Of a stretch of DNA of 64,000 nucleotides, positions 20,152 through 29,631 are shown one piece after another. Positions within the stretch are counted from its first letter, which is position 1; every line of letters begins with the position of its first letter. The translations under genes were made by a program, and so were the position numbers. Below the pieces are notes generated by a model, which was given only the letters and a program-made list of their open reading frames with translations, made no database searches and was not told where the DNA came from. Source of the stretch: Billgrantia antri (GTDB lineage Bacteria; Pseudomonadota; Gammaproteobacteria; Pseudomonadales; Halomonadaceae); assembly GCF_019430905.1 (NCBI RefSeq), contig NZ_JAHYCA010000004.1:390812-454811 (forward strand). Reading direction: 5' to 3'.

Positions 20152-21579
20152 TCAGTCGCGACCCAGGCGCAGCGCCACGAACAGGGAGCCGCGCCCTTCG
20201 CGATACAACCGCACAGGCACGGGGCGGTCAGTGGGCAGGTCGGCAGCCAGGTCACGCAGCTGCTCGGCGCTCTCCACGGCATGATGATCGAGACTGACGA
20301 TCACGTCGCCCGGCATGATCTTGGCTTCGGCCGCTGCCCCGCGAGGATCGACATCACGCACCAGCACGCCGCCATCGATACCCAGGCGCTTACGTTCGGC
20401 CTCATCGAGTTCGGCCACGGCGATGCCCAGGCGCGCCTGAGCGTCCGAGCCAGCGGCACTCGCCTGTCGAGCCTGCTCGCTCTCCGGCCAGTCACCGATG
20501 GTCACTGCGATATCCTGTCGCTCTCCGTCACGCAAAATAGTCAGCTCGGCCTCGTTGCCCGGCGTCACCCGGCCGATCAGGCGCGGCAGGTTACGTGAGC
20601 GCTCGACCTCCTCCCCGTCGACTTCCAGCACGATGTCGCCCGCCTGCAGGCCCGCCTGGGCCGCCGGTCCCTCGGGGTCGAGATCGGCAATCAAGGCGCC
20701 GCTGGGGCTGTCCATGCCGAACGATTCGGCCAGGTCGCGAGACACCGGCTGGATCATCACGCCGAGCCACCCGCGCTGAACACGTCCGTCGTCGCGGATC
20801 TGGCTGGCCACGTCCATGGCCACGTTGATGGGAATGGCGAAAGACAGCCCCATGAAGCCACCGCTGCGGGTGAAGATCTGTGAGTTGATCCCCACCACTT
20901 CGCCGTCCAGATTGAACAGCGGGCCACCCGAGTTGCCGGGGTTGATCGCCACATCGGTCTGAATGAAGGGCACGTAGGCGTCACGCGGCAGCGTGCGATT
21001 GATCGCGCTGACGATACCGGCAGTCACCGAGTGGTCGAAGCCGAAAGGAGAACCGATGGCGGCTACCCATTCCCCCACACGCAGTTCGTCGGAGTCGCCC
21101 ATGTTCAGCGTCGGCAGGTCCGAGGCGTCCACCTTGAGCAGGGCCACGTCGGTCTGCGTGTCGGCCCCCACCAGCTCGGCTTGCAGCTCACGGCGGTCGT
21201 TGAGACGCACGAGAATCTCGTCGGCCCCCTCGACCACGTGAGCATTGGTCAGGATATAGCCATCTTCACTGATCACGAAGCCGGACCCCAGCGATTGCCG
21301 CTCGCCGCCCCGCCCGGGCCCACCGCCTCCTGGCGGCATCGGGAAGCGATCGCCGAAAAAGTGGCGAAATATCTCAGGGATCTCCTGGCCACCGAACCCC
21401 TCGAAGCCCTGCGAACGCTCCGGTATGACCCGGGTAGTGGAAATATTGACCACCCCGGGAGCAGCATCCTCGACCAGTTCGGTGAAGTCGGGCAACTCGC
21501 GGGCAAAGGCCGACTGCCATGACAGCAGCACGACCAACAGCAGCGCCCAAAAAGAGAACTGTCGCGTCAATGGCATCAT
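20152..21579 (-). CDS. mucD: periplasmic serine protease MucD/DegP (Do family)
   Basis: This 475-residue protease and chaperone degrades misfolded envelope proteins. It has a signal peptide (about 1-27, cleaved near AFA-RE), the trypsin-like triad His114 (NAHVV), Asp144 (TDVALLK) and Ser217 (GNSGGPL), and two PDZ domains (about 265-365 and 375-475). Two ATGs are adjacent (21579 and 21576), both served by AGGAG. It follows mucB by 115 bases, the order of the Pseudomonas algU-mucA-mucB-mucD operon, so the MucD name is preferred over DegP. Confidence 0.94.
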   Translation of the reverse strand: MMPLTRQFSFWALLLVVLLSWQSAFARELPDFTELVEDAAPGVVNISTTRVIPERSQGFEGFGGQEIPEIFRHFFGDRFPMPPGGGGPGRGGERQSLGSGFVISEDGYILTNAHVVEGADEILVRLNDRRELQAELVGADTQTDVALLKVDASDLPTLNMGDSDELRVGEWVAAIGSPFGFDHSVTAGIVSAINRTLPRDAYVPFIQTDVAINPGNSGGPLFNLDGEVVGINSQIFTRSGGFMGLSFAIPINVAMDVASQIRDDGRVQRGWLGVMIQPVSRDLAESFGMDSPSGALIADLDPEGPAAQAGLQAGDIVLEVDGEEVERSRNLPRLIGRVTPGNEAELTILRDGERQDIAVTIGDWPESEQARQASAAGSDAQARLGIAVAELDEAERKRLGIDGGVLVRDVDPRGAAAEAKIMPGDVIVSLDHHAVESAEQLRDLAADLPTDRPVPVRLYREGRGSLFVALRLGRD

Positions 21580-21694
21580 AAAAGCTCCTGCATCAGCTTA
21601 ACGTCGTCTCAGCGGTAACTAGGAAACACATTGTTTTTCAACATGGCGCCGGTTTGCCGCAACGGGACCCGGCACGTGTCGCGTGATCGAGCGA

Positions 21695-22690
21695 TCACTC
21701 CGGCACCTCACGCCAAGCCAGGCTCTCGGCCACTTGCACGAGCACCCGCGGAGGCAACTCGCCCATGACAATGACCTGATGGGGTCGATTGTCAGCCACG
21801 ACATGGCGAACCACGGCGAGAGAGATGCCCAGGCGATGCAACCCGGGAATGAGGCGTTCGCGCCCTTCTTCGATCGGTTCGACGAACAGACTGAGCGTCG
21901 AGAGACCATCACTATAGATGCGATGGATCACTCTCCGTTCGCCCCCCTGCTGCTCCGACTCGTCGTCGAGAGGCTGATCGACGAAACCGTCAGGCAGCCA
22001 GGCAGGGAACCAAGACGGCCGCGGCGGCTCACGGTAGCGGTCCAGTATCACGCCGCCCTCATGCAAGCGTGGCGACTGGAGCTCGGTGAACTGGAACGTC
22101 TCCACGACGCGCCCACGATCATCGATGAGCTCCCGCTTCAGCGGCAATGAGGTCTCGGAATCGAGCCACAGACGCTGGCCAAAGCGCATCCCATCGAGAG
22201 GCTCGATGTCCAGTCGCACTGCACTGCGGTTGGCAATGCGCTCGTCGTGCCCCATGGTCAGTCGATAATAACGGTCAACATGCTGTGCGATTCCTGTCGG
22301 CGATACCGGCGCCTCCGAATCGGTACCGGACCCACTCATGCGGTTCATGTGACCGCTACGCTCGAAGAGAACCGGCGGCCCATCGAGGAAACGGGCGACT
22401 TCACGCTCAACGCCGTCCTGAATGTCTCGTGATAGCGCCAGTGTACGCACTCCGTCGATACCGATGCGTACCGCGCGAGCCTGGAACTCGAGACAATGGT
22501 TGGCCCACAGGCTGCGCTCAAACCACTCAAGCGGCGTCTCGGGCTCCGCCCAATCGGCCAGTTGGCGACAGTCGAATCGCTCGGCATCGGGCCGTTCCGC
22601 TATGGGTTCGGCCAAGGCAACCGGCATAGGGGCCAGAAGCGCAGCGCTGCTGAGTAGGGCCAGGCGCCTTGCGATACGCCCGCCTACCAT
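21695..22690 (-). CDS. mucB: sigma-E regulatory protein MucB/RseB
   Basis: This 331-residue periplasmic protein binds the anti-sigma factor MucA and shields it from the DegS/AlgW protease until lipid or lipopolysaccharide signals arrive. It has a signal sequence (about 1-27, ending ALA-EP). The LolA-like N-terminal domain shows YRLTMGHDERIANR and LWLDSETSLPLKRELIDDRG. The C-terminal domain includes SWFPAWLPDGF and LSLFVEPIEEG. Its ATG overlaps the mucA stop by one base (TGATG), so it is coupled. Confidence 0.92.
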   Translation of the reverse strand: MVGGRIARRLALLSSAALLAPMPVALAEPIAERPDAERFDCRQLADWAEPETPLEWFERSLWANHCLEFQARAVRIGIDGVRTLALSRDIQDGVEREVARFLDGPPVLFERSGHMNRMSGSGTDSEAPVSPTGIAQHVDRYYRLTMGHDERIANRSAVRLDIEPLDGMRFGQRLWLDSETSLPLKRELIDDRGRVVETFQFTELQSPRLHEGGVILDRYREPPRPSWFPAWLPDGFVDQPLDDESEQQGGERRVIHRIYSDGLSTLSLFVEPIEEGRERLIPGLHRLGISLAVVRHVVADNRPHQVIVMGELPPRVLVQVAESLAWREVPE

Positions 22691-23394
22691 CAGCGTTGCC
22701 CCAGTGTCTCGTTACCTGAACCACGCAACAGGGGCATCCATACATCACCACTCCGATGGGTCGCGCCTTCGGCATGGCGGTCGAGATAGGATTGCAGCAG
22801 CCGCGCCTGCTCCTGGTCGATGCGTTGGGACTGTCGGGGATTGGGCGTCATGAACAAGGGGGAGTCAAAGCTCGCCCCTACCGGCATCAGGCCCGATTGC
22901 CCGCTCGCGGCCGACGGCGAAAAGAGCGGCATGCCGACGGGGGTCGCCTGAGCACCGCTGCCCGCCTGAGCGGCAAGGCTTGGCTGTGACTGGGTGGAAG
23001 AACGACTCTCCCCGCCGGCCAACTGAGCATTACCGCCCGCACGGGTGAAGTCGTTACCTTGGTAGAACTGAACGCCAGTGATGACCATCAGGGTAACGGC
23101 GGCGGCGATGCCCGCACTGCGGGCAAAGGGGTAGGAGCGGCGCGGTGCGATAGGCGGCGCTTCCACGGCCGGAGCCGGTTCGGCTTCCAGTCGTGCCATG
23201 ATACCGGCCGACAGGTCCGTGCTGACATCGATGTCATGATCCCGCCGCAGCAGGCTGCGCATCAGGTGATAGCGTCGCCATGCCTCCGCCGCATCTGGCT
23301 CGCTTTCGAGCGTCTTGAGTACTCGGCGCAGCTCGAGATCATCACCTTCGCTGTCCATCAGGGCAGAAAGCGATTCCCGTGCATTCTGACTCAT
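22690..23394 (-). CDS. mucA: anti-sigma-E factor MucA/RseA
   Basis: This 234-residue single-pass membrane protein holds AlgU inactive. The N-terminal cytoplasmic domain begins ESLSALMDSEGDDLELRRVL and has AEAWRRYHLMRSLLR, the RseA/MucA signature. One membrane helix lies at about 92-111. The periplasmic part is long, low-complexity and rich in Gln, Ser and Ala; it would meet MucB. No early stop is seen, so the copy looks intact. It lies 179 bases downstream of algU, a wider gap than usual. Confidence 0.9.
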   Translation of the reverse strand: MSQNARESLSALMDSEGDDLELRRVLKTLESEPDAAEAWRRYHLMRSLLRRDHDIDVSTDLSAGIMARLEAEPAPAVEAPPIAPRRSYPFARSAGIAAAVTLMVITGVQFYQGNDFTRAGGNAQLAGGESRSSTQSQPSLAAQAGSGAQATPVGMPLFSPSAASGQSGLMPVGASFDSPLFMTPNPRQSQRIDQEQARLLQSYLDRHAEGATHRSGDVWMPLLRGSGNETLGQR

Positions 23395-23573
23395 TCCTTA
23401 CACCCCCACATCGACAAGGCACCCTGCCTCGCTATCAATGATTCCCGGCATTCCTGACCGCACCCAACCGGAATGCCGACAGCCCATGTTGCCGCTGACA
23501 TACGGCAGTCAATGCTTCAGACGTCATCGACGCGAGACAGTTCAGCGTCGAAGCGAAAACATTGTCGAAAACT

Positions 23574-24179
23574 TCACTCCGTTATCGATTCCCGCGTGCG
23601 CGACGTGGTCACCAGCGGCTGAATGTGCTGATCCACGGCCTCGCGGGCACGAAAGATACGTGAACGCACCGTGCCCACCGGACACTGCATGATATTGGCG
23701 ATATCTTCGTAGGAGAGCCCATCGAGTTCACGCAAGGTGATAGCCGTGCGCAGGTCGTCGGGCAGATTCTCGATGGCCTCGAACACGGCCGTCTCGAGCT
23801 GGTCCCGGGCCAGCGACGACTCCGGCGTCTCGATGTCAGACAGACGTCCGGTGTGATCGAGGATCTCGGCATCGACGATATCGAGGTCACTACCGGGAGG
23901 ACGCCTCCCCTTAGATACCAGGTGGTTCTTCGCCGTGTTGATGGCAATACGATACATCCAGGTATAGAAGGCGCTCTCGGCGCGAAACTTGCCGAGCGCC
24001 CGATAAGCCTTGATAAAGGCCTCCTGGGCCACATCCTGCACCTCTGCGTGGTCCTGTATATAGCGTCCAATCAGCCCGATGATCTTGTGTTGGTATTTCT
24101 TTACCAGCAGATCGAAAGCGCGTGTGTCGCCTTTCTGCGCACGCTCGACGAGCTGCTGATCGGTTTCCCGGTTACCCAT
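23574..24179 (-). CDS. algU: RNA polymerase sigma factor AlgU/RpoE
   Basis: This 201-residue ECF sigma factor directs the envelope-stress regulon. Region 2 shows YQHKIIGLIGRYI, DVAQEAFIKAYRALGKFR and FYTWMYRIAINTAKNHL. Region 4 shows LPDDLRTAITLRELDGLSYEDIANIM followed by CPVGTVRSRIFRAREAV. These match the AlgU/RpoE group closely. It is first in its operon and divergent from the DAHP synthase gene. I searched the 298-base upstream region for an autoregulatory sigma-E promoter and found no convincing match. Confidence 0.96.
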   Translation of the reverse strand: MGNRETDQQLVERAQKGDTRAFDLLVKKYQHKIIGLIGRYIQDHAEVQDVAQEAFIKAYRALGKFRAESAFYTWMYRIAINTAKNHLVSKGRRPPGSDLDIVDAEILDHTGRLSDIETPESSLARDQLETAVFEAIENLPDDLRTAITLRELDGLSYEDIANIMQCPVGTVRSRIFRAREAVDQHIQPLVTTSRTRESITE

Positions 24180-24402
24180 TCACGCTCTCCCCGGCAGGGA
24201 GATACCCCGAAGCGGGATGAGCGACGAATGCGTCGTTAGGTAGTCTGCATGCATGGTATCAACCTGGACCCCGTTGGCCGCTGTATGTCCCTGGACGTCA
24301 TCGTCCGATTCGACAAGTGTTCCTTTTTCTTGGCCGCGCATCAAGCCGGCCGCCATGCCGCCGGCGCTGTGACAATCCCGGTGCCGCCGGGTTCCGCTAC
24401 GA

Positions 24403-24433
24403 TTGCTGATTTCTTTCTCGGCGGGTGTATAGT
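24403..24433 (+). promoter_or_regulatory. possible sigma-70 promoter for the DAHP synthase gene
   Basis: TATAGT (24428-24433) is preceded by TG, giving an extended -10. TTGCTG (24403-24408) lies 19 bases upstream as a possible -35. It is 45 bases before the ATG. The long spacer lowers confidence. The rest of the 24180-24477 gap holds no other signal I could identify. Confidence 0.4.
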
Positions 24434-24477
24434 AGTTCATCCTCTCGCCATCAACGCACCACGACACAGGTAGCAAC

Positions 24478-25554
24478 ATGTCAGATCAGCAGGTCAGCAA
24501 CCTCAACGTCTTGTCGCAGGACGTACTGATCACTCCCGAAGCCCTCAAGAACGAGATCCCCCTCGGCGAAGTCGCCGAGAGAACGGTGATCGAGGGACGC
24601 CGAACCATTCAGAACATTCTCGACGGCAGCGACCCACGACTGCTGGTGGTCATCGGCCCTTGCTCGATCCACGACGTCGATGCCGCCCTGGACTACGCGC
24701 GCCGCCTTCGACGCCTGGCCGATGAAGTGAAGGACAGTCTGTATGTCGTGATGCGCGTCTACTTCGAGAAGCCCCGCACCACGGTGGGCTGGAAAGGGCT
24801 GATCAACGACCCTCACCTCAATGGCTCCTTCGAGATCGAAGAGGGCCTGCACATTGCCCGCAAGTTGCTGGTCGACCTTTCCGAGCTCGGCCTGCCGCTC
24901 GCCACCGAGGCGCTGGACCCGATTTCGCCCCAGTATCTGCAGGACTGCATTAGCTGGTCGGCGATCGGCGCCCGCACCACCGAGTCCCAGACCCACCGTG
25001 AGATGTCCTCCGGCCTCTCGAGCCCAGTAGGTTTCAAGAACGGTACCGACGGCAGCCTCGACGTGGCGATCAATGCGCTGCAGTCAGTGTCGCATCCGCA
25101 CAACTTCCTCGGCATCAACCAGAGCGGCCAGGTAGCGATCATTCGCACCCGTGGCAACGCCTACGCTCACGTGGTGCTGCGTGGCGGCAACGGCAAGCCC
25201 AACTACGATAGCGTCAGCGTGGCCTTGGCCGAGCAGGAACTGAACAAGGCGGGTATCAAGCCCAATATCATGATCGACTGTTCCCACGCCAACTCCAACA
25301 AGGATCCGGCACTGCAGCCGCTGGTACTGGACAACGTCACCAATCAGATCCTGGAAGGCAACACTTCCATCATGGGATTGATGGTCGAATCCAACATCGG
25401 CTGGGGCAGCCAGAAGATCCTCGACGACCACAGCCAGATGCAGTATGGCGTCTCCATTACCGATGCCTGCATCGACTGGGCGGCCACAGAGGAAACCCTG
25501 ACGCGCATGGCAAGTAAGCTGGCTCCGGTGCTGGCCGAACGTCGCCGGGGCTGA
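24478..25554 (+). CDS. aroF: 3-deoxy-7-phosphoheptulonate (DAHP) synthase, class I
   Basis: This 358-residue enzyme condenses phosphoenolpyruvate and erythrose 4-phosphate, the first step of the shikimate pathway. Conserved segments are VVIGPCSIHD with the metal-binding cysteine, RVYFEKPRTT, GARTTESQTHREM, PVGFKNGTDGSL and MIDCSHANSNKD. Around residue 140 it reads LATEALDPISPQYL, closer to tyrosine-sensitive AroF of E. coli than to AroG. Feedback class is therefore a guess. The gene is monocistronic, followed by a clear terminator. Confidence 0.93.
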   Translation: MSDQQVSNLNVLSQDVLITPEALKNEIPLGEVAERTVIEGRRTIQNILDGSDPRLLVVIGPCSIHDVDAALDYARRLRRLADEVKDSLYVVMRVYFEKPRTTVGWKGLINDPHLNGSFEIEEGLHIARKLLVDLSELGLPLATEALDPISPQYLQDCISWSAIGARTTESQTHREMSSGLSSPVGFKNGTDGSLDVAINALQSVSHPHNFLGINQSGQVAIIRTRGNAYAHVVLRGGNGKPNYDSVSVALAEQELNKAGIKPNIMIDCSHANSNKDPALQPLVLDNVTNQILEGNTSIMGLMVESNIGWGSQKILDDHSQMQYGVSITDACIDWAATEETLTRMASKLAPVLAERRRG

Positions 25555-25572
25555 CCTCGACCGCGCTTCACC

Positions 25573-25596
25573 AAGGCCCGCACTTGCGGGCCTTTT
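25573..25596 (+). terminator. intrinsic terminator after DAHP synthase
   Basis: A 9-bp stem AAGGCCCGC/GCGGGCCTT with a four-base loop (25573-25594) runs into TTTT. It starts 19 bases after the stop. Confidence 0.85.
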
Positions 25597-25617
25597 GCTG
25601 CTGGCTGCGGTTGAAAT

Positions 25618-27753
25618 CTAGACGCCGTCGATCTCTCTCACGAATGGGGGTAACGCATCGAGCAATGCCTGACCGTAGCGGCGGGTCAGCACGCGGCGGT
25701 CAAGCAGCGTGATGCGCCCCCGATCGGCCTCCTTGCGAATCAGTCGGCCGCAGGCCTGCACCAGCTTGATCGAGGCGTCGGGTACGCTTATGCGCATGAA
25801 GGGATTGCCGCCCCGGCTCTCGATCCACTCGGCCAGGGTCGCCCCCACCGGATCGTCGGGCACGGCGAACGGGAGCCGGGTGATGACCACGTGGGTTAGG
25901 TAGTCGCCGGGCAGGTCGATGCCTTCGGCGAAGCTCGCCAGGCCGAAGATCACGCTACCCTCCCCGCCATCCACCCGGGCACGATGACGCTCGATCAGCT
26001 CGCGCTTGGGCAGTCGATCCTGGGCCAGCACCCGCTCGCGCCACTTCGCCGGCAGCGCCTTCTCCACTGCACGCAATTGGGCGCGCGACGAGAACAGCAT
26101 CAGCACTGCTTCCTTCTCGCCGAGCCCACTGACGAAATCGACGATGGCCCGCTCGTGGGCGTCGCGGTCGCCGGGATCCACGGCCTCGCGCGGCACGCTG
26201 AGTACCGCCCGAGAGTAATCGAAGGGGCTCGGCAAGCGCTGATAGCGGTAGCGATTGGCCAGTCCGGCGCGTTCCTGCAGGCGCTCGAAGCGGCCAAGCG
26301 CGGTAAGCGTAGCCGAGGTCACCACGGCACCGAAGCAGCTTCCCCACAGACTCTTGGCCAGGGTCGGCGCCGCCGACACGGGGCTCGCCGAGAAGACCAG
26401 CTCAGGATCGCTGCCGAAGCGCTCCAGCGTCAGCCAACGCGCTCTCGGCGCCTCGCCTTCTATATCGGTCTCGGCATAGGCCTCCCACAGCCCATACGCC
26501 TCCAGCGCACGGCCATGCAACAGCGCTAGCAGCGGCAGCCAGGCCTCGGCCTGTTCGCGTTCGAGCCCGGTGTGCTTGTCGGGATCGAGGCTCTCCCGCA
26601 GGATGTCGCTCATGGTTTCCAGCGTGCGTGAAAGCTCGGCGAAGCCCACCAGCAGGTTGCCGGCATGCTCGCGCAGGGCATCGGGAACGCGCCCCATCTC
26701 GAAGCGGTATTGATGGTTCTCCTCGCCCTCTTCCAGTCCATGCTGGCGCCCGGCCAACTGATGGCCAAGGGAAAACGCTTCGCCCAGGCGCGGCTCCAGC
26801 GCGGCAATGGTTTCCGGCAGCCCGGACAACAGCCGCGCCAGGGTCGGCTGTATTGCCAGCGCCTGGTTGAGCTCGGTCAGAGACTTCTTCAGGTTGCCCA
26901 GCCAGCGCAGCGTGCCGTTGATGCCCACGCGGTGGGCGAAATGATTCAGTGCCTTGTCCGGCAGATGGTGGCCTTCATCGAAGACGTAGATGCAGTCGCC
27001 GGGGGGCGGCAGCACCACGCCGCCGCCCAGCGACAGGTCGGCCAGCACGAGGTCGTGGTTGGCGACGATGATATCGGCACTCTCCAGATCGCGGCGCGCA
27101 CGGAAGAAGGCACAGGCGCCGAAATGGCCGCAGCGGCGGTTGGTACACTGACGATGATCGATGGTCAGGCGCCGCCAGTCGGTATCGTCGATGGATTCCG
27201 GCCAACTCTCGCGATCCCCTTCCCAACGACCGCTGCCATAGGCTTCGGCCATCTCCTGCACCAGCGCCTGGAAATGATCGCCGGCGCCCTGGGCCAGGCT
27301 CTGCTCGAACAGCGACAAGGTGGGATTGTCCTCGACGCCATCAAGGGCCTGCTCAAGGCGTGTCAGACAGACGTAGCGACCGCGACCCTTGGCCAGGGCA
27401 TAGTCGAAGTCGAGGCCGCTGTGGGTCTTGAGGGCCGGCAGGTCCTGCAGCAGCACTTGTTCCTGCAAGGCGATGGTGGCGGTGGCCACCACCAGGCGCT
27501 TGCCCCTGGCCTTGGCCACCGGCAGTGCCGCCAGCAGGTAGGCCAGGGTCTTGCCGGTGCCGGTGCCCGCCTCGAGCACGCAGACGTGCTCATCGGAGAC
27601 CCGACGGCCGCTGTCGTCTGCCTCGATGGCGCTGAGCGTGCGAGCGATCTCGGCGATCATCAGCCGCTGGCCGTAGCGTGGCGTCAGCCCCTGGGCCTCC
27701 AGCACGCGACGGTAGGCGCCCTGTATCTCGCCCTTGAGGGCCTCGTCGAGCAT
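25618..27753 (-). CDS. dinG: ATP-dependent DNA helicase DinG
   Basis: This 711-residue XPD-like 5'-3' helicase unwinds R-loops and recombination intermediates. Walker A is EAGTGTGKTLAYL. Iron-sulfur cysteines appear in RYVCLTRLE and QCTNRRCGHFGACAFF, and the DEAH-type box reads DEGHH. VVITRLPFAVPDDP and QACGRLIRKEADRG mark the second motor domain. The ATG at 27753 has a GAGG nearby and fits the family; the ATG-less extension to 27807 adds no recognisable sequence. It is transcribed away from rhlB, from which it is separated by a structured intergenic element. Confidence 0.93.
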   Translation of the reverse strand: MLDEALKGEIQGAYRRVLEAQGLTPRYGQRLMIAEIARTLSAIEADDSGRRVSDEHVCVLEAGTGTGKTLAYLLAALPVAKARGKRLVVATATIALQEQVLLQDLPALKTHSGLDFDYALAKGRGRYVCLTRLEQALDGVEDNPTLSLFEQSLAQGAGDHFQALVQEMAEAYGSGRWEGDRESWPESIDDTDWRRLTIDHRQCTNRRCGHFGACAFFRARRDLESADIIVANHDLVLADLSLGGGVVLPPPGDCIYVFDEGHHLPDKALNHFAHRVGINGTLRWLGNLKKSLTELNQALAIQPTLARLLSGLPETIAALEPRLGEAFSLGHQLAGRQHGLEEGEENHQYRFEMGRVPDALREHAGNLLVGFAELSRTLETMSDILRESLDPDKHTGLEREQAEAWLPLLALLHGRALEAYGLWEAYAETDIEGEAPRARWLTLERFGSDPELVFSASPVSAAPTLAKSLWGSCFGAVVTSATLTALGRFERLQERAGLANRYRYQRLPSPFDYSRAVLSVPREAVDPGDRDAHERAIVDFVSGLGEKEAVLMLFSSRAQLRAVEKALPAKWRERVLAQDRLPKRELIERHRARVDGGEGSVIFGLASFAEGIDLPGDYLTHVVITRLPFAVPDDPVGATLAEWIESRGGNPFMRISVPDASIKLVQACGRLIRKEADRGRITLLDRRVLTRRYGQALLDALPPFVREIDGV

Positions 27754-27838
27754 GGCCTCACTCTCTAGAGAACTTGGGGAAACGGCTTCGAGCAAACCGG
27801 AGCTCAACGACTGCCAGGGAGCCCTTGGCGGTGAATCC

Positions 27839-27941
27839 GGGGCCGTCGACAGGTTTACGAGGAGGCGCTGTGAACCCGTCCCTGGGCGCTACTTTTGCCA
27901 TCCCTGGCAAAAGACCTCCTCTTCAACCTGTCCCCGGCCCC
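27839..27941. repeat. 103-bp multi-hairpin palindromic element
   Basis: Two 27-base arms (27839-27865 and 27915-27941) are inverted repeats with 22 of 27 positions matching. Inside is a perfect 9-bp hairpin (27892-27900 with 27905-27913, loop TCCC) and a weaker fold at 27865-27889 bounded by GCGC. Together they would make a branched cruciform or RNA junction. It lies between the end of rhlB (27964) and the start of dinG (27753). I see no second copy in this window. It resembles dispersed intergenic palindromes I recall from halomonad genomes, but I could not check this. Confidence 0.75.
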
Positions 27942-27963
27942 TGTGCAGCAAGGCAGCAAGCCG

Positions 27964-29238
27964 TTACAGCAGCCCCTCGGGTGGATGCTCGCAGGGCAGC
28001 TTGTCCTGGATGTAGCGCTCGATCTCGGGCAGCGAGAAGGCGTCCTCCTCGCCGACGAAGCTGATCGACACCCCAGTGGCCCCGGCTCGGCCGGTACGAC
28101 CGATACGGTGGACGTAGTCCTCCGGATCCTCGGGCAGGGTGTAGTTGATCACATGGCTGACATCCTCGATATGGATGCCGCGACCGGCCACATCGGTGGC
28201 CACCAACACCTGCACCTCACCCTCGCGGAAGCGCTCCAGGGTCTTGATGCGCTGATTCTGCGGCACGTCGCCGGAGAGCATCGCCACGTTGATGTCGGCC
28301 TTCTTGAGCAGCCCTTCGAGCTTGCGCACCAGATCGCGGCGGTTGCCGAACACCATCACCCGGTCGAAGCTCTCCTGCTTGAGGAGATTGATCAGCAGCT
28401 TCGGCTTGTCATCGTCGCTGACCATGTAGACGCGCTGATCGATGTTGGCCTTGTTGTCGACCGTAACCTCGATCTCGACGTGGGTCGGCTGGTGGGTCCA
28501 CTGGCTGGCCAGGTTGAGAATGTCCTGGGAGAACGTCGCCGAGAACAGGAAGGTCTGGCGCTCTTCCTTCTTTGGCATATGGCGGATGATGCGCTTGACG
28601 TCGGGAATGAAGCCCATCGACAGCATGCGGTCGGCCTCGTCGAGCACCAGAATCTCGACCTGGGTGAGATCCACGTCGCGCTTCTCGTGAAAGTCGAGCA
28701 AGCGCCCTGGCGTGGCCACCAGGATGTCGAGCTTCTTGCCCAGGTGTTCGCGCTGCTTCTGGTAGTCCATGCCGCCGACGACGCTTGCCACGTTGAGGTC
28801 GGTGAAACGCGCCAGCGCCTTGGCATCCTTCTCGATCTGCAGCGCCAGCTCACGGGTCGGCGCCACGATCAGGGCCCGCGGCGCGCCCGGCTTCTGCCCG
28901 TCCGGTGCTTCCTCCTCGAGGAAGTAGGCCAGTATCGAAATCAGGAAGGCAGCGGTCTTGCCGGTGCCGGTCTGGGCCTTGCCGACCACGTCGCCGCCCA
29001 GCAGCGTGTGGGTCAGCGCCTCGGCCTGGATCGGCGTGCAGTACTCGAAGCCCAGAGCATGGATGGCGCGCATCAGCGGCAAGGGCAGATCGAAGTCGTG
29101 AAAGCGCCACTTGCCCGCCACAGCAGGCACCTGAAACTGGCGCAGATCCCAGTTCGACTGGCGGCGGCGCGGCTTGCGACGACGACGCTTGGGCTTGCGG
29201 TTCTCGGCCGGGGCTGTGGTCTGTTCCGACTCGCTCAT
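27964..29238 (-). CDS. rhlB: DEAD-box ATP-dependent RNA helicase RhlB
   Basis: This 424-residue helicase would unwind RNA, typically with RNase E in the degradosome. It has an Arg/Lys-rich tail (about 12-28), then the Q motif [23 protein letters not shown] (I), APTRELALQ (Ia), TPGRLLDF (Ib), DEAD (II), FSATF (III), [11 protein letters not shown] (V) and [10 protein letters not shown] (VI). The basic N-terminal extension and [14 protein letters not shown] match pseudomonad-type RhlB. Other DEAD-box proteins share these motifs, so the paralogue is likely but not certain. Confidence 0.88.
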   Translation of the reverse strand: MSESEQTTAPAENRKPKRRRRKPRRRQSNWDLRQFQVPAVAGKWRFHDFDLPLPLMRAIHALGFEYCTPIQAEALTHTLLGGDVVGKAQTGTGKTAAFLISILAYFLEEEAPDGQKPGAPRALIVAPTRELALQIEKDAKALARFTDLNVASVVGGMDYQKQREHLGKKLDILVATPGRLLDFHEKRDVDLTQVEILVLDEADRMLSMGFIPDVKRIIRHMPKKEERQTFLFSATFSQDILNLASQWTHQPTHVEIEVTVDNKANIDQRVYMVSDDDKPKLLINLLKQESFDRVMVFGNRRDLVRKLEGLLKKADINVAMLSGDVPQNQRIKTLERFREGEVQVLVATDVAGRGIHIEDVSHVINYTLPEDPEDYVHRIGRTGRAGATGVSISFVGEEDAFSLPEIERYIQDKLPCEHPPEGLL

Positions 29239-29382
29239 AGGCTATGTATCACGTCCGTAGCAATGGATGAACTTTGTACAGCCGCATATTGTACCAGCCT
29301 ATGGCGTCGAGGGCGCGCCTCTTGCATTGGACTGGTAGAATGGCGCTTTGCTGCCACTCGACACCCATTGGAGCCAGGCCCG

Positions 29383-29631
29383 ATGACACGCCGCAAGAAG
29401 ACTCGCTCGCTGGCCGACAAGGTGACCATCCGCACCGGCAAGCGCAAGGACTACAAGAAATGGCGCCATGAGAATCCCGACCAGGTGACCTCATCGCGCC
29501 GCTTCACCCAGAAGAAACGCCAGCAGCGCAAGCTGCAGGCAGCGCGCAAGCTGGCCCGCCAGGAACAAGGCGCCAGCATCGACATCCATCCGGAAGGTAC
29601 ATCAACATCCAGCGAGGAGCGCGACGAGTGA
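29383..29631 (+). CDS. small basic protein of unknown function, 82 aa
   Basis: This short gene encodes a very Lys/Arg-rich protein that opens [20 protein letters not shown] and has an acidic end, SSEERDE. The charge pattern suggests binding to RNA, DNA or the ribosome. I recognise no family with confidence; a distant likeness to the basic N-terminus of the Der GTPase activator YihI is possible. Its stop overlaps the GTG start of xthA in a GTGA junction, so the two are probably co-translated. A long frame upstream of this ATG is antisense to rhlB and is not part of the gene. Confidence 0.7.
   Translation: MTRRKKTRSLADKVTIRTGKRKDYKKWRHENPDQVTSSRRFTQKKRQQRKLQAARKLARQEQGASIDIHPEGTSTSSEERDE

Noticed and set aside
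24180..24477. Autoregulatory sigma-E promoter upstream of algU
   Set aside because: A GGAAC followed by TCGGA is present but the spacing is far too short for a sigma-E promoter.
27839..27941. The palindromic element as a CRISPR or attachment site
   Set aside because: There is no direct repeat series, no spacers, no cas gene and no integrase. The structure is inverted, not direct.
27895..29382. Long plus-strand frame running into the small basic gene
   Set aside because: It is antisense to rhlB and starts inside the palindromic element. Only the last 82 codons, from the ATG at 29383, look like a gene.
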